A stretch of DNA of 64,000 bases from Robinsoniella peoriensis (lineage in GTDB: Bacteria > Bacillota > Clostridia > Lachnospirales > Lachnospiraceae), in the NCBI RefSeq assembly GCF_042680125.1, contig NZ_JBHTNY010000015.1; one strand, written 5' to 3'. A program made the position numbers and the translations under genes. Shown one piece after another: positions 44,331-53,580 of the stretch (positions are counted from its first letter, which is position 1; every line of letters starts with the position of its first letter). The notes beneath the pieces are model-generated. The model was not told the origin of the DNA. It saw only the letters and a list, made by a program, of their open reading frames with translations, and ran no database searches.

Positions 44331-45665
44331 ATGAATATACGCAGATTGCTTGCAGTCTGGAGTGCAAAGTTTATTGGATTTGCATGCAGGTTAACCGGAA
44401 AACAGGGAGTTACGCTTGCAGGGCAGATAGCCCTGAAGCTGGACCCTAAGATTTTGACAGAGCTGGCAGGTGAGGTAAGGGAAAAAGTATTTGTTGTCTG
44501 CGGAACCAATGGGAAAACAACAACAAATAATCTGCTGTGTTCTGCCATTGAGGCAGAAAAGAAAAAAGTAGTCTGCAATCATACGGGCTCAAATATGTTA
44601 AATGGTGTAGTCTCGGCTTTTGTACTTTCGGCAGGTATGAACGGACATCTGGATGCTGACTATGCCTGCATTGAGATAGATGAAGCATCTACCGTGCGGA
44701 TTTTACCTCACTTTAAACCGGATTATATGGTTCTTACCAACCTGTTCCGGGATCAGCTGGACCGGTATGGAGAAATTGATATTACCATGAATCTGCTGAA
44801 AGATGCCATGCATATGGCACCGTACATGACTGTTATCGTAAATGCAGATGATGCCCTGTCGGCATACCTGGCTATGGAAAGCGGTAACGCTTATGTGACT
44901 TACGGAATCAGTGAACAGGTTTTCGAAGAATCCAGTGTCAATGAGATCAGGGAAGGAAGATTCTGTAAAAAATGCGGAGAAAAGCTGGTTTACCACTTTT
45001 ACCATTACAGCCAGCTTGGAGATTATGAATGCCCATCCTGTGGATTTAAACGACCGGATCCGGATTTTGATGCATCCAATATATACGCAGGCGGAAAACT
45101 GGCTTTTGATGTGGAAGGCAGGCATATAACAGCCAACTACAGAGGATTCTATAACATCTACAATATTTTAGCCGCGTATACGGCCGCCAGGACCGCAGAA
45201 ATGGATTTAAAACACTTCAATGATGTCTTATATAGGTTCAACCCTCAAAATGGCCGTATGGAGCAATTTGAGATTGACGGAACGCATATTATGCTGAACC
45301 TGGCGAAGAACCCGGCAGGGTTTAATCAGAATATTTCAGCGGTCATGGAAGATGAGACAAAAAAAGATGTGATTATTCTGATCAATGATAATGATCAGGA
45401 TGGCATCGATATCTCATGGCTCTGGGACGTGGATTTTGACCGGTTTAAGGATACAGATGTCAACTCCATTACAGTGAGCGGCATCCGCTGCCAGGATATG
45501 AGGCTGAGGCTGAAATACGTGGATATTCCATCTGCGCTGGAACCGGATGTAGAAAAAGCGATTCAGGAACGCATAAAGAATGGGACAGGCAATCTGTATG
45601 TGCTGGTTAACTATACGGCGCTTTACAGTACCCGCAATATTTTGAAGAAGCTGGAACAAGGTTAG
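44331..45665 (+). CDS. murT: Lipid II isoglutaminyl synthase subunit MurT
   Basis: This 444-residue Mur-ligase family protein has the ATP-binding loop VCGTNGKTTTNNLLC, the central IEIDEASTVRI and LTNLFRDQLDRYGEID, a Cys4 zinc ribbon insertion (CKKCGEKL...CPSCG, about residues 206-235) and the C-terminal DUF1727 part (NPAGFNQNISAV, INDNDQDGIDISWLWD). With GatD it amidates the alpha-carboxyl of D-Glu in lipid II. It lies 36 bp after gyrA and upstream of gatD. Confidence 0.95.
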   Translation: MNIRRLLAVWSAKFIGFACRLTGKQGVTLAGQIALKLDPKILTELAGEVREKVFVVCGTNGKTTTNNLLCSAIEAEKKKVVCNHTGSNMLNGVVSAFVLSAGMNGHLDADYACIEIDEASTVRILPHFKPDYMVLTNLFRDQLDRYGEIDITMNLLKDAMHMAPYMTVIVNADDALSAYLAMESGNAYVTYGISEQVFEESSVNEIREGRFCKKCGEKLVYHFYHYSQLGDYECPSCGFKRPDPDFDASNIYAGGKLAFDVEGRHITANYRGFYNIYNILAAYTAARTAEMDLKHFNDVLYRFNPQNGRMEQFEIDGTHIMLNLAKNPAGFNQNISAVMEDETKKDVIILINDNDQDGIDISWLWDVDFDRFKDTDVNSITVSGIRCQDMRLRLKYVDIPSALEPDVEKAIQERIKNGTGNLYVLVNYTALYSTRNILKKLEQG

Positions 45666-45667
45666 AA

Positions 45668-45691
45668 TATAGTGCAAGCTTGCTTACGCTA
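45668..45691 (+). repeat. Short hairpin before the gatD RBS
   Basis: ATAGTGCA and the TACGCTAT end pair around a short loop; the Shine-Dalgarno GGGAGG follows. The sequence resembles hairpin 2 at 61992-62017 (ATAGCGCAAGC...GCTATT). Confidence 0.45.
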
Positions 45692-45708
45692 TTCATTGGG
45701 AGGAAAGC

Positions 45709-46437
45709 ATGAAGATCATTATTGGACATCTTTATCCGGATTTGTTGAATCTCTACGGGGACAGAGGTAATATCCAATGCATGATGAAACGCTGTGAATG
45801 GCGTGGAATTGAAGCAGAGACAATTGAATATCAGCTTGAAGATGAGATCGATTTTTCCAGGCTGGATATCGTCCTTCTGGGCGGAGGTTCCGACCGGGAG
45901 CAGATGCTGGTATGTGAAAAGCTGAAAACGATCCGCAGCGATTTTAAGAATTATGTAGAAGATAACGGCGTAGTAATTGCAATCTGCGGCGGATACCAGC
46001 TTCTGGGCAATTATTATATGACGGATGCCGGGAATATAGAGGGGCTGGGACTGGTAGACCTGCATACAGAGCAGGGAAGGGACCGCCTGATTCAGAATAT
46101 TGTTATTAAAAGTGAATTGTTCGATACTCCGATTGTGGGATTTGAAAATCATGGAGGCAGGACATTTATTAATAAAAACAAGCCTTTGGGTAAAGTACTC
46201 TATGGATCCGGAAATAACGGAGAGACGGGATACGAAGGCGTGATTTATAAAAATGTGATCGGCACTTATCTGCATGGTCCGCTGCTGCCCAAGAATCCCA
46301 AACTTTGTGACTACCTCATATCCAGGGCACTGGAACGCAGATATGGGGAAATTGTAGAGTTGGAGCCGTTGGATGATACGCAGGAAATGGAAGCAAATCA
46401 GTATATTGTAAACCGGTTTGCAAAAAGAGGAAATTAA
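45709..46437 (+). CDS. gatD: Lipid II isoglutaminyl synthase subunit GatD
   Basis: This 242-residue class I glutamine amidotransferase (CobB/CobQ-like) has its nucleophile Cys93 in IAICGGYQLLG and the His in GTYLHGPLLPKNP. It releases ammonia from glutamine and passes it to MurT for amidation of peptidoglycan precursors. It follows murT by 43 bp and a terminator follows. Confidence 0.95.
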   Translation: MKIIIGHLYPDLLNLYGDRGNIQCMMKRCEWRGIEAETIEYQLEDEIDFSRLDIVLLGGGSDREQMLVCEKLKTIRSDFKNYVEDNGVVIAICGGYQLLGNYYMTDAGNIEGLGLVDLHTEQGRDRLIQNIVIKSELFDTPIVGFENHGGRTFINKNKPLGKVLYGSGNNGETGYEGVIYKNVIGTYLHGPLLPKNPKLCDYLISRALERRYGEIVELEPLDDTQEMEANQYIVNRFAKRGN

Positions 46438-46451
46438 CAATTGGGATTTTG

Positions 46452-46482
46452 ACAGGACTGTTTGAAAACAGTCCTGTTTTTT
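46452..46482 (+). terminator. Rho-independent terminator after gatD
   Basis: ACAGGACTGTT / AACAGTCCTGT stem with six T residues, 14 bases after the gatD stop. Confidence 0.9.
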
Positions 46483-46503
46483 CTTTGTTTTGTTACTTTT
46501 TGT

Positions 46504-46532
46504 TTGACTTTCTGTTGTTTTTAATCTATAAT
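46504..46532 (+). promoter_or_regulatory. Sigma-A promoter for the aldolase gene
   Basis: TTGACT (46504-46509), 17-base spacer, TATAAT (46527-46532), 57 bases upstream of the start codon. Confidence 0.75.
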
Positions 46533-46589
46533 TAATAAAAAGGTTTTACAATAACGATGTAATGCGCATCAGGAATAGGAGAGGGTAAA

Positions 46590-47519
46590 ATGTTAGCAAA
46601 CTTAAATGATGTATTGTATCCGGCAAAAAAGGGCAAATATGCAGTTGGTTTGTTCAATGCAGTTACGCTGGAGTTGGCAAGGGGGATTATTGCAGCGGCT
46701 GAAGAGACAGGATCTCCGGTTATTATGGGGACCGCAGAGGTTCTGCTTCCTTATGGTCCAATGGAAGAGTTGTCATATTTTTTAATTCCTATGGCTAAAA
46801 AGGCAAAAGTGCCTGTTGTCATCCATTTTGATCATGGACTGACAAAAGATGCCTGTCTGAAAGCTTTAGATCTGGGATTTTCATCGATTATGTATGACTG
46901 CTCTACGGACAGTTATGATGAAAATGTAGAGAAGGTGAGAGAAATGGCGGATATTGCCCACTCTTACGGAGCTACTATTGAAGGTGAACTGGGACATGTA
47001 GGAGATAATGAGGGCTCACATGAAGGCAGTTCCCACATGGAGGACCCGAGTAAATTCTATACAGATCCGGCACAGGCTAAAGATTTTGTAGATAAGACAG
47101 GAGTAGATGCTCTGGCAATTGCCGTAGGAACGGCGCATGGTGCCTATAAGCTTCCTCCAAAACTGGATTTTGAACGTATTAAAACAATTGCGAATACCAT
47201 TGATGTTCCCCTGGTGCTGCATGGCGGTTCGGGACTGAAGGATGAAGATTTTAAGAAGGCAATTAATTGCGGAATCAGCAAGGTTAATATATTTACGGAC
47301 ATTAATATTGCAGCTGTAGAAGCAGAGTTCCGGGCATTTGAGTATATGGAAAAAGGGATTATAGACCTGGTGCCTGCAGCGGTGCAGGCAGTTAAGATGG
47401 AGGTCCGAAAGAAAATGGAATTGTTCGGGTCCGTGGGACAGGTCTATAGTAATAAAGCAGATATTCATGCGCTGATTGAACAGGTAGTGAAAGAAGTAAT
47501 GGCGCAATATAAAAAATAG
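46590..47519 (+). CDS. Class II ketose-bisphosphate aldolase
   Basis: This 309-residue TIM-barrel enzyme has the class II zinc site HFDHG (VVIHFDHGLTKDACLK), GELGHVGDNEGSHEG, the His in AIAVGTAHGAYK and the phosphate loop LVLHGGSG with NIFTDINIAA. It cleaves a ketose 1,6-bisphosphate (fructose or tagatose) into DHAP and G3P. The family does not discriminate between these substrates by sequence here. It is a monocistronic unit with a strong promoter. The gene is convergent with the next one with only 8 bp between stops. Confidence 0.9.
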   Translation: MLANLNDVLYPAKKGKYAVGLFNAVTLELARGIIAAAEETGSPVIMGTAEVLLPYGPMEELSYFLIPMAKKAKVPVVIHFDHGLTKDACLKALDLGFSSIMYDCSTDSYDENVEKVREMADIAHSYGATIEGELGHVGDNEGSHEGSSHMEDPSKFYTDPAQAKDFVDKTGVDALAIAVGTAHGAYKLPPKLDFERIKTIANTIDVPLVLHGGSGLKDEDFKKAINCGISKVNIFTDINIAAVEAEFRAFEYMEKGIIDLVPAAVQAVKMEVRKKMELFGSVGQVYSNKADIHALIEQVVKEVMAQYKK

Positions 47520-47527
47520 ATCCCTAA

Positions 47528-48379
47528 TTATTTAAGTAAAGATCTTACAAGGGAGACACAGGAAGAGATTTCTAAAAAGCAATCCTCTAAATGTGTCTCT
47601 CTTTCTATGGTGTAAAAACCCTTATAGGAAATACTTTTCAATGTTTTTATCCATTTTGGTATATCAACCGAACCCTTTCCAAGAGGAGTTTCTAAAAAAT
47701 AATCGCTGAGCCGGAAGTCCTCAATTCCACCCTCTGCAAAATAGTTGTAAATAAATGCCGGATCTGTTTTCTTCAGCATGATGCCGTCTTTTACATGAAC
47801 ATGCACGATTTTATCATGTAATTGAAGTACACCCATGCAGGGATCATCTCCCGTAACCATTACCAGGTTGGCAGGATCATAGTTAACTGCAATGTGGGGA
47901 CAGTTAATATCCGTTAAGAACTGTTTTAAGTCAGGGACAGTTTCGGAACCCGTTTCCAGTGCAACGCTGATCTCACAGGCTTCCCCAAGTTCATTAAGGC
48001 GCTTACAGGCATCGGAAAGGGTATGCCAGGTCTTATTTTTTTCATTTGGAATCACCCCTAAGTGTGTGGTAATTATGGAGCAGTCCAGTTCTTTTGTCCA
48101 CTGCATAATTCTTTTGGTCTTTTGGATACGCTGCGGATTATCGGATTCGTTTGCAAATCCGTGTCCCCCCAGGTCAGCGCATACAGCACTGACAGTTAAC
48201 CCGGATTTTTGCAGCTGTTTACGAATGTTTAGTTTTTCTCCTGTACTTAAATTGTCGCAGTCTGATATTCCTGTGCCTCCGTAAAACTGGACTCCGTCCG
48301 CCCCGCATTTTGCGGCAAGTGCAATAGCTGATAAAATGTCCGTGTGAAATGATTCCAGCATAACGCCGATTTGATTCAT
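47528..48379 (-). CDS. Sugar phosphate isomerase/epimerase, TIM-barrel
   Basis: This 283-residue protein of the AP_endonuc_2/xylose-isomerase-like TIM-barrel group starts MNQIGVMLESFHTDILSAIA. GADGVQFYGG, VALETGSE, IAVNYDPANLV and VHVKDGIML with the late GFYTIERE supply the usual metal-binding Glu/Asp/His positions. Substrate unknown. The ATG at 48379 has GGAGG 5 bases upstream; the ATG at 48391 would start inside that RBS. The upstream gene is an AraC-type regulator on the same strand, and direct repeats lie in between. Confidence 0.85.
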   Translation of the reverse strand: MNQIGVMLESFHTDILSAIALAAKCGADGVQFYGGTGISDCDNLSTGEKLNIRKQLQKSGLTVSAVCADLGGHGFANESDNPQRIQKTKRIMQWTKELDCSIITTHLGVIPNEKNKTWHTLSDACKRLNELGEACEISVALETGSETVPDLKQFLTDINCPHIAVNYDPANLVMVTGDDPCMGVLQLHDKIVHVHVKDGIMLKKTDPAFIYNYFAEGGIEDFRLSDYFLETPLGKGSVDIPKWIKTLKSISYKGFYTIERETHLEDCFLEISSCVSLVRSLLK

Positions 48380-48492
48380 AGTAACCTCCATTTCTGATTG
48401 GATTCCAGAAGCTTGTATACCTCAAAATAGGAATAGCGGTATGCAGTTTGCTGGAATACATGAACCTGTTTCAAAATTATCTGTATCTGAAT

Positions 48493-48528
48493 GTGTACGG
48501 AATGTATTACAGAATATATTACAGAATA
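48493..48528. repeat. Tandem 12-bp direct repeats upstream of the isomerase gene
   Basis: TATTACAGAATA occurs twice without a gap (48505-48516, 48517-48528) and is preceded by a degenerate copy (48493-48504). The tandem spacing of about one helical turn is typical of AraC-family activator sites. It lies about 115 bases upstream of the isomerase start. Confidence 0.55.
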
Positions 48529-48550
48529 AGTAGTGACATTTTACAGGCAG

Positions 48551-49438
48551 TTACCAGTTCTTTAAGGACAGTGCATATTCCGAGGGTGTAATTCCGGTAA
48601 TTTCTTTAAAGCGTCTGGAAAAATAATAGATATTGTCAAATCCTGTTTTTTCTGCAATCTGTGTAAAGGTATAATTACTCTCCTGAATCAGTCTTTTTGC
48701 TTCGCCAATCCGAATTCTGGTCAGGTAGGATATAACAGAGTATCCGGTCTGTTCTTTAAAAATTCTTTTTAACTGGGAGATGCTGATTCCGGCAATTTCA
48801 GCCAGTTTTTCCAATGTTAATTTTTCCTGGTACTTTGTTTCCAGTAATGAACTGATTTGTTTTACAGCTGCTGCATGATTTTGCAGTTCATTTGACCGGA
48901 TACAGCGTTCCCGTATCCCAATGCTGTCGCCGTGCCGGTAGATACAGATAATCAGCTGTTCAAGGCTTGTTTTTAACAGCTGGTCACTGCCAAAAGGAGC
49001 ACTGGCTTTCTTTTTCATGTTGATATTGGGAGGAGCTTTTTCAAATGATTCATAAGAAAGTTCCGATTCATTAACCACATTATGAAGGCATTGTTTTTCG
49101 CTTTGGTTTAAAAAAAGAATTTTATGCCTGAAATTTTCCATGCAGGGGCTGTCACATACAAAGGATACAACAATGACATTTGAGCCCCCGTGTCCCGTTT
49201 CCTGAAATTTATGAAACTCTCCCGGCTGATGAAAAGCAAGTTCACCAGCCTTTAGTAAATAACGCCTTTCACCGGCTGTAATTACAAGTTCACCCTGGTC
49301 TGCATAAATAAATTCCCAGAAGTCATGGCTTTCCCCTGAAAATAAAAAGTTTTTCGGAAGTTTGTAGTAAGAGATATTAATAAGCGCCGAAATGGATACT
49401 ACGGTTTTTAACTCATATTTGTTATATTGTACCAACAA
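48551..49438 (-). CDS. AraC family transcriptional regulator with cupin sensor
   Basis: This 295-residue protein has an N-terminal cupin-like sugar-binding domain (WEFIYADQGELVITAGERRYLLKAGELAFH, summarised as a beta-barrel over residues 40-90). The C-terminal double helix-turn-helix reads LEKLAEIAGISISQLKRIFK and FTQIAEKTGFDNIYYFSRRF. It is the likely local regulator of the isomerase gene downstream and of the divergent 49602 gene. The start is a TTG (49438, alternative 49435) with AGAGGGA just upstream. Confidence 0.9.
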   Translation of the reverse strand: MLVQYNKYELKTVVSISALINISYYKLPKNFLFSGESHDFWEFIYADQGELVITAGERRYLLKAGELAFHQPGEFHKFQETGHGGSNVIVVSFVCDSPCMENFRHKILFLNQSEKQCLHNVVNESELSYESFEKAPPNINMKKKASAPFGSDQLLKTSLEQLIICIYRHGDSIGIRERCIRSNELQNHAAAVKQISSLLETKYQEKLTLEKLAEIAGISISQLKRIFKEQTGYSVISYLTRIRIGEAKRLIQESNYTFTQIAEKTGFDNIYYFSRRFKEITGITPSEYALSLKNW

Positions 49439-49601
49439 ATCCCTCTTTTCTATAGTGCCTGAGCTAATAGTATAAAAACAGTGACGATTATGGTAAGGTA
49501 TATTTTTAAAAATGATTTATAATTAGGCTTATAAGAATTATATATGGATTTTGCAAGGTTGTAAACAGAAAATATGAGATTCAGGAAAGGAGAATATTAT
49601 T

Positions 49602-50441
49602 TTGAAGAAATCTATTAGTATCTGGTCATTTCAGGAAAGTGATGTTCGAAAGTGTATCAATCTTGCTTCTAAGGCAGGATTTCAGGGGATTGAGCTGGCG
49701 CTTGACAGTAACGGGGATGTGGCATTGGATACATCCGAAGAACAGCTGCTGTTAATCAAAAAAGAAGCAGCAGACAGTGGAATACAGATTCACAGTGTAG
49801 CAAGCGGACTTTATTGGGATTATTCTTTTACGTCAAATGTAGAAGATGAAAGGAAAAAGGCATACGAGATTGCCGTCTGCCAGATAAGGACAGCCAAGAT
49901 TCTTGGAGCTGATTCAGTGTTAATTATTCCGGGAGCCGTAGGCGTGGATTTTATGAAGGAACGCGAGGTAATACCCTATGATACTGCTTATGAGAGAGCT
50001 TTGGCAGCATTTCAAAAGCTGAAAGCAGTAGCGGAAGAATATGAGATTCAAGTTGGAATTGAAAATGTATGGAATAAATTTTTAGTATCCCCCCTTGAAA
50101 TGAGAACATTTATAGATCAGATAGACAGCCCGTTTGTAGGATCTTATTTTGATGTGGGAAATGTAGTATTTAACGGATATCCGGAACATTGGATAAAAAT
50201 TCTGGGAGACAGAATTAAAAAGGTTCATTTTAAGGATTACAGGAGAGAAGCCGGGGGACTTTGCGGGTTTGTGGATCTGTTGGCTGGGGATGTAGACTGG
50301 AAGGGGGTTATGCAGGCATTTGAGAAAACAGGATATGACGGATGGTGTACTGCGGAAATGCTGCCTCCCTATAGCCAGTATAGCGATCAGATTATCTATA
50401 ATACATCAGCGTCGATGGAACGCATATTCAGAAAGGAGTAG
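49602..50441 (+). CDS. Sugar phosphate isomerase/epimerase, TIM-barrel
   Basis: This 279-residue xylose-isomerase-like TIM-barrel starts at a TTG (49602) with AGGAG upstream. Motifs: GFQGIELALDSNGD, VGIENVWNKFLVSP, VGSYFDVGNVVFNGYPEHWI, KKVHFKDYR and GWCTAEMLPP. These resemble L-xylulose/L-ribulose 5-phosphate 3-epimerase and hexulose isomerase families. The substrate is unknown. It is the first gene of a three-gene operon with two dehydrogenases (3 bp to the next). Confidence 0.87.
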   Translation: MKKSISIWSFQESDVRKCINLASKAGFQGIELALDSNGDVALDTSEEQLLLIKKEAADSGIQIHSVASGLYWDYSFTSNVEDERKKAYEIAVCQIRTAKILGADSVLIIPGAVGVDFMKEREVIPYDTAYERALAAFQKLKAVAEEYEIQVGIENVWNKFLVSPLEMRTFIDQIDSPFVGSYFDVGNVVFNGYPEHWIKILGDRIKKVHFKDYRREAGGLCGFVDLLAGDVDWKGVMQAFEKTGYDGWCTAEMLPPYSQYSDQIIYNTSASMERIFRKE

Positions 50442-50444
50442 GCC

Positions 50445-51464
50445 ATGTTAAAAATCGGATTAATAGGAGCAGGATATATGGGAAGCATGCATGCAGCATG
50501 TTATAAGGCTCTGGTTGGAGAAGGTGTAATGATTGCGGCAGTTGCTGATATACGTCAGGAGTATGCAGTGAAGGCAGCAGAAGCATTTCAGGCAAAGGTA
50601 TATGGGGATGGTATGGAATTAATTGCAGATGGGGATGTGGATGCCATTGATATCTGTCTCCCTACGTACATGCATGCAGAATATGCAGCAGCCGCAATGA
50701 AAAAAGGAAAGGCTGTGTTTGTTGAAAAACCGGTATGTATGAAAAAAGAGGAAATGGATCTTTTATTAAAACTGGAGGAGGAGACAAAGGCTCCCGTTAT
50801 GGTAGGACAGTGCATTCGTCTCTGGAGTGAGTATGCATGGCTGAAAGAGACCGTGAGTAAAAATGTTTATGGAAAAGTATGCTCTGCTGTATTTAAGAGA
50901 GTCAGTCCTGCACCAACCTGGGCATGGGAAGGATGGCTGCAAAAAGCAGAATGCAGTGGGACGGTAGCCATGGATATGCATATTCACGATGTAGACTATG
51001 TAAGATACTTACTGGGAGATCCAAAAAAAATGCAGACAGGCGTATCCAGAGATGGGACAGGAATGATACAGCAGATATTTGCATCTTATGATTATGGGAA
51101 TCTTCCGGTTACTATTGAGGCATGCTGGGATTATCCGGAAGCTTTTCCGTTTGAAATGTACTACCGCATTAAATTTGAGGAAGCTACGGCTGTATTTTCT
51201 TCTGCTGCCAGCCCTTCCCTGGTGGTCTACCCGAAGGATGGAGGAAGAATTGTTCCGGAGCTTGAGAAAGAGTTTGAAAGTGAAAATGATATTGGTGGAA
51301 ATGTATCCTCACTTGGCGGATATTACAATGAGCTTAAATATTTTACGGATCGGATTAAAGCTTCAGAGCCGCTGACTATTGCTACTTTAGCAGAATCTGT
51401 GAAATCAGTGGAGCTGGTGTTAAAGGAAATTGAAGAAGTCGGAGGGATGATTGTCAATGGATAA
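50445..51464 (+). CDS. Gfo/Idh/MocA family dehydrogenase
   Basis: This 339-residue NAD(P)-dependent oxidoreductase has an N-terminal Rossmann motif IGLIGAGYMGSMHAACY, the family EKP motif (VFVEKPVCMKKEEM) and the active-site region MDMHIHDVDYVRYLLGDP. Such enzymes oxidise sugar or polyol hydroxyl groups, for example inositol. The stop overlaps the next gene by 8 bases, so the two dehydrogenases are translationally coupled. Confidence 0.92.
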   Translation: MLKIGLIGAGYMGSMHAACYKALVGEGVMIAAVADIRQEYAVKAAEAFQAKVYGDGMELIADGDVDAIDICLPTYMHAEYAAAAMKKGKAVFVEKPVCMKKEEMDLLLKLEEETKAPVMVGQCIRLWSEYAWLKETVSKNVYGKVCSAVFKRVSPAPTWAWEGWLQKAECSGTVAMDMHIHDVDYVRYLLGDPKKMQTGVSRDGTGMIQQIFASYDYGNLPVTIEACWDYPEAFPFEMYYRIKFEEATAVFSSAASPSLVVYPKDGGRIVPELEKEFESENDIGGNVSSLGGYYNELKYFTDRIKASEPLTIATLAESVKSVELVLKEIEEVGGMIVNG

Positions 51465-52467
51465 AACATATGGGGTAGCCCTGATTGGCTGCGGACATAT
51501 GGGAGAGGCTCATATCAGCAATATTTATTATAAAACAAATGTGAGGATTGAATATGTCTGTGACCTGGACAGGAAAAAAGCAGAGCTGTTTCAAAAAAAG
51601 TACGGAGCACATCTGACCAGCAGCAATCCTATGGAATGCATTGAGGATAAGGCAGTGGACATTGTAATAATTGCAACTTACCCCAGCACTCATTTAGAAC
51701 TGCTGTCTCTCTGTCTTAAAAATCATAAACATGTTCTCTGTGAGAAACCAATTGCAGGGAGCCGGGTGGAGGGAAGAGAGTTTCTCCGTCAGGTAAAGGA
51801 GCACCCGGAATGCAAGGTATTAATCGGGCATATCCTCCGTCATAATGCCACATATCAGAAAGTGGCGCAGATGATTCAGAATGGGGCAGTTGGAAAACCG
51901 ATTGCATTTCGAATGGTGCAGAACCACCATACAATGGATTGGGAAAAGTATAAAAGGATGCTTGGTGAAGCATCTCCCCTTTTGGACTGCGGTGTGCATT
52001 ATGTAGATATTATAAAATGGTTTACCGGTTCTGACGTAAAGAAAATAGCTGCCTCCGGTGCCAGAACAGAACCGGACCTCCCAGAGGGAAGCTTTAACTA
52101 TGGAATGATGATGATAGAATTAAAAGATGGGTCCGCAGGGTACTATGAGGCAGGATGGAGTAATACGCTGTCTGCCGATAATCTAAAAGAATTTTCAGGT
52201 CCCAGGGGGAGTATCCGCATTATTTACAGAAAAGACAGACAGACCCATCAGGAGGAAGGGGATTTAATTGAGTATTATAAATATCCGGAAAAAGTATATG
52301 AAATGATTAATGTACAATGTCAGAGAAAGCCAACGGGGCTTCAGTTTGACCATCTGGTAAAAATGATTGAAACCGGTTGTGATGCTGTACCTACCATAGA
52401 TGAGGTATATGAAAGCTTTGAAGTATGCCTAAGGGCACAGGAGCAGGTTGCAGGGGATAGTATGTAA
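51457..52467 (+). CDS. Gfo/Idh/MocA family dehydrogenase
   Basis: This 336-residue protein has Rossmann motif ALIGCGHMGEAHISNI, EKP motif HVLCEKPIAGSRVEG and catalytic region LLDCGVHYVDIIKWFTG. It is a second oxidoreductase of the same family as the upstream one. Together with the isomerase they suggest a pathway that oxidises and isomerises a sugar or polyol. The ATG at 51457 has GGAGGG 10 bases upstream; an in-frame TTG 6 bases earlier is less well placed. A terminator follows at once. Confidence 0.92.
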   Translation: MDKTYGVALIGCGHMGEAHISNIYYKTNVRIEYVCDLDRKKAELFQKKYGAHLTSSNPMECIEDKAVDIVIIATYPSTHLELLSLCLKNHKHVLCEKPIAGSRVEGREFLRQVKEHPECKVLIGHILRHNATYQKVAQMIQNGAVGKPIAFRMVQNHHTMDWEKYKRMLGEASPLLDCGVHYVDIIKWFTGSDVKKIAASGARTEPDLPEGSFNYGMMMIELKDGSAGYYEAGWSNTLSADNLKEFSGPRGSIRIIYRKDRQTHQEEGDLIEYYKYPEKVYEMINVQCQRKPTGLQFDHLVKMIETGCDAVPTIDEVYESFEVCLRAQEQVAGDSM

Positions 52468-52486
52468 GTTGTAGGGGAGCAGCGGA

Positions 52487-52520
52487 AACAGACAGGACAG
52501 ATATCGGTCCTGACTGTTTT
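52487..52520 (+). terminator. Rho-independent terminator of the 49602 operon
   Basis: AACAGACAGGAC / GTCCTGACTGTT stem with T-run, 19 bases after the last dehydrogenase stop. Confidence 0.85.
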
Positions 52521-52872
52521 TGCTGCTTTTATATTTTTGTTTATCCTGATTTTATGTTTGTTTAATTTACGTTTATCTTATTTTTTTTATTTTTGATGAA
52601 TAAATACATATATTAAAAATGATTTATTAAATCACTCTTAATTCTTTAAAAACAGAAGATATGGATAGGAATTAGTGTTACACATGGTTAAAATGTGTAT
52701 AAATATGGAAATTTATATGCATATTTTAGATGATACGACGGAATAATATTATAAAATTATTTTAAAAATGTATTGACAATAGATAAAATATAGAATATTA
52801 TATAAAAATAAGATAAGGGAAAGGAATTATAAATAAAAATGATTTAATAAATATAAGACAGGAGGAACTAAG
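52521..52872. other. AT-rich intergenic region before the amino-sugar operon
   Basis: A long AT-rich leader and promoter region. TGATTTATTAAATCA (52619-52633) is a perfect 15-base palindrome with one central base. The motif AAAAATGATTTA occurs at 52615, 52835 and also upstream of 49602 (49508). TTGACA (52773-52778), 17 bases and TATTAT (52796-52801) form a promoter. I see no gene. Confidence 0.6.
52773..52801 (+). promoter_or_regulatory. Sigma-A promoter of the amino-sugar operon
   Basis: TTGACA and TATTAT with a 17-base spacer. It lies 71 bases upstream of the deacetylase start; AAAAATGATTTAAT (52835-52848) lies in the leader. Confidence 0.75.
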
Positions 52873-53580
52873 ATGAATGTTTTGGCGGTGGGGTGCCATC
52901 CGGATGATTTGGAAATTGCATGTGGAGGTACACTTGCAAAATACGTGGATCAGGGCGCAGATGTTTATATGTGCCATGTAGCAAATGGAAATATGGGACA
53001 TGTGGAAATTTTACCGGAACCATTAGCAAATCTGAGGGCGGTGGAATCGGAAAGTGCCGGAGAGGTACTGGGAGTAAAAAAAGTATTTAATCTGGATATT
53101 GGAGATATATTGGTAAACCGGTTTGATTATGAAGCTGTGGATGCGCTTGCAGATATTGTTAGATTTGTCAAACCGGATGTTATTATAACTCATAATGATA
53201 TGGATTATATGCAGGATCATATCGAGACAAGCAGACTTGCATTTAACAGCAGTTTTATTGCAACACTGGCACATAAGTCCGTGCAATATGCGGCATTTAA
53301 TGAATTTGTGCCTATTTATTTTATGGATACACTGGCGGGGGTAGATTTTATTCCTACGCATTATGTAGATGTTACCAAACAGATAGACAGAAAGTTAAAA
53401 GCTCTGGAGTGCCATGAATCACAGATTAAATGGATGCTGGAACATGACGGAATTGACTTTCTGGATATGGTGAGGACCTGCTCCAGATACAGGGGGTATC
53501 AGTGCGGGGTTGCATATGCAGAAGGGTATCGGCCGTGTACCGTCTATCCAAGGATGACCACAAAACAGTTACTGCCATAA
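52873..53580 (+). CDS. PIG-L/LmbE family deacetylase
   Basis: This 235-residue zinc-dependent N-deacetylase has VGCHPDDLEIACGGTLAKY (His9, Asp11, Asp12) and ITHNDMDYMQDH (His107, Asp109, Asp115, His116), the metal and catalytic positions of the family. Known members remove N-acetyl groups from amino sugars or their conjugates. It has no signal peptide and acts in the cytoplasm. It is the first gene of a five-gene operon with a NagB-like protein and an ABC sugar importer, which suggests that the imported ligand is an N-acetylated amino sugar or a conjugate of one. Confidence 0.9.
   Translation: MNVLAVGCHPDDLEIACGGTLAKYVDQGADVYMCHVANGNMGHVEILPEPLANLRAVESESAGEVLGVKKVFNLDIGDILVNRFDYEAVDALADIVRFVKPDVIITHNDMDYMQDHIETSRLAFNSSFIATLAHKSVQYAAFNEFVPIYFMDTLAGVDFIPTHYVDVTKQIDRKLKALECHESQIKWMLEHDGIDFLDMVRTCSRYRGYQCGVAYAEGYRPCTVYPRMTTKQLLP

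Noticed and set aside
43845..44578. Ser-rich long antisense frames at the gyrA end
   Set aside because: They arise from the reverse complement of the acidic GyrA tail, where Glu codons read as Ser/Phe-rich codons.
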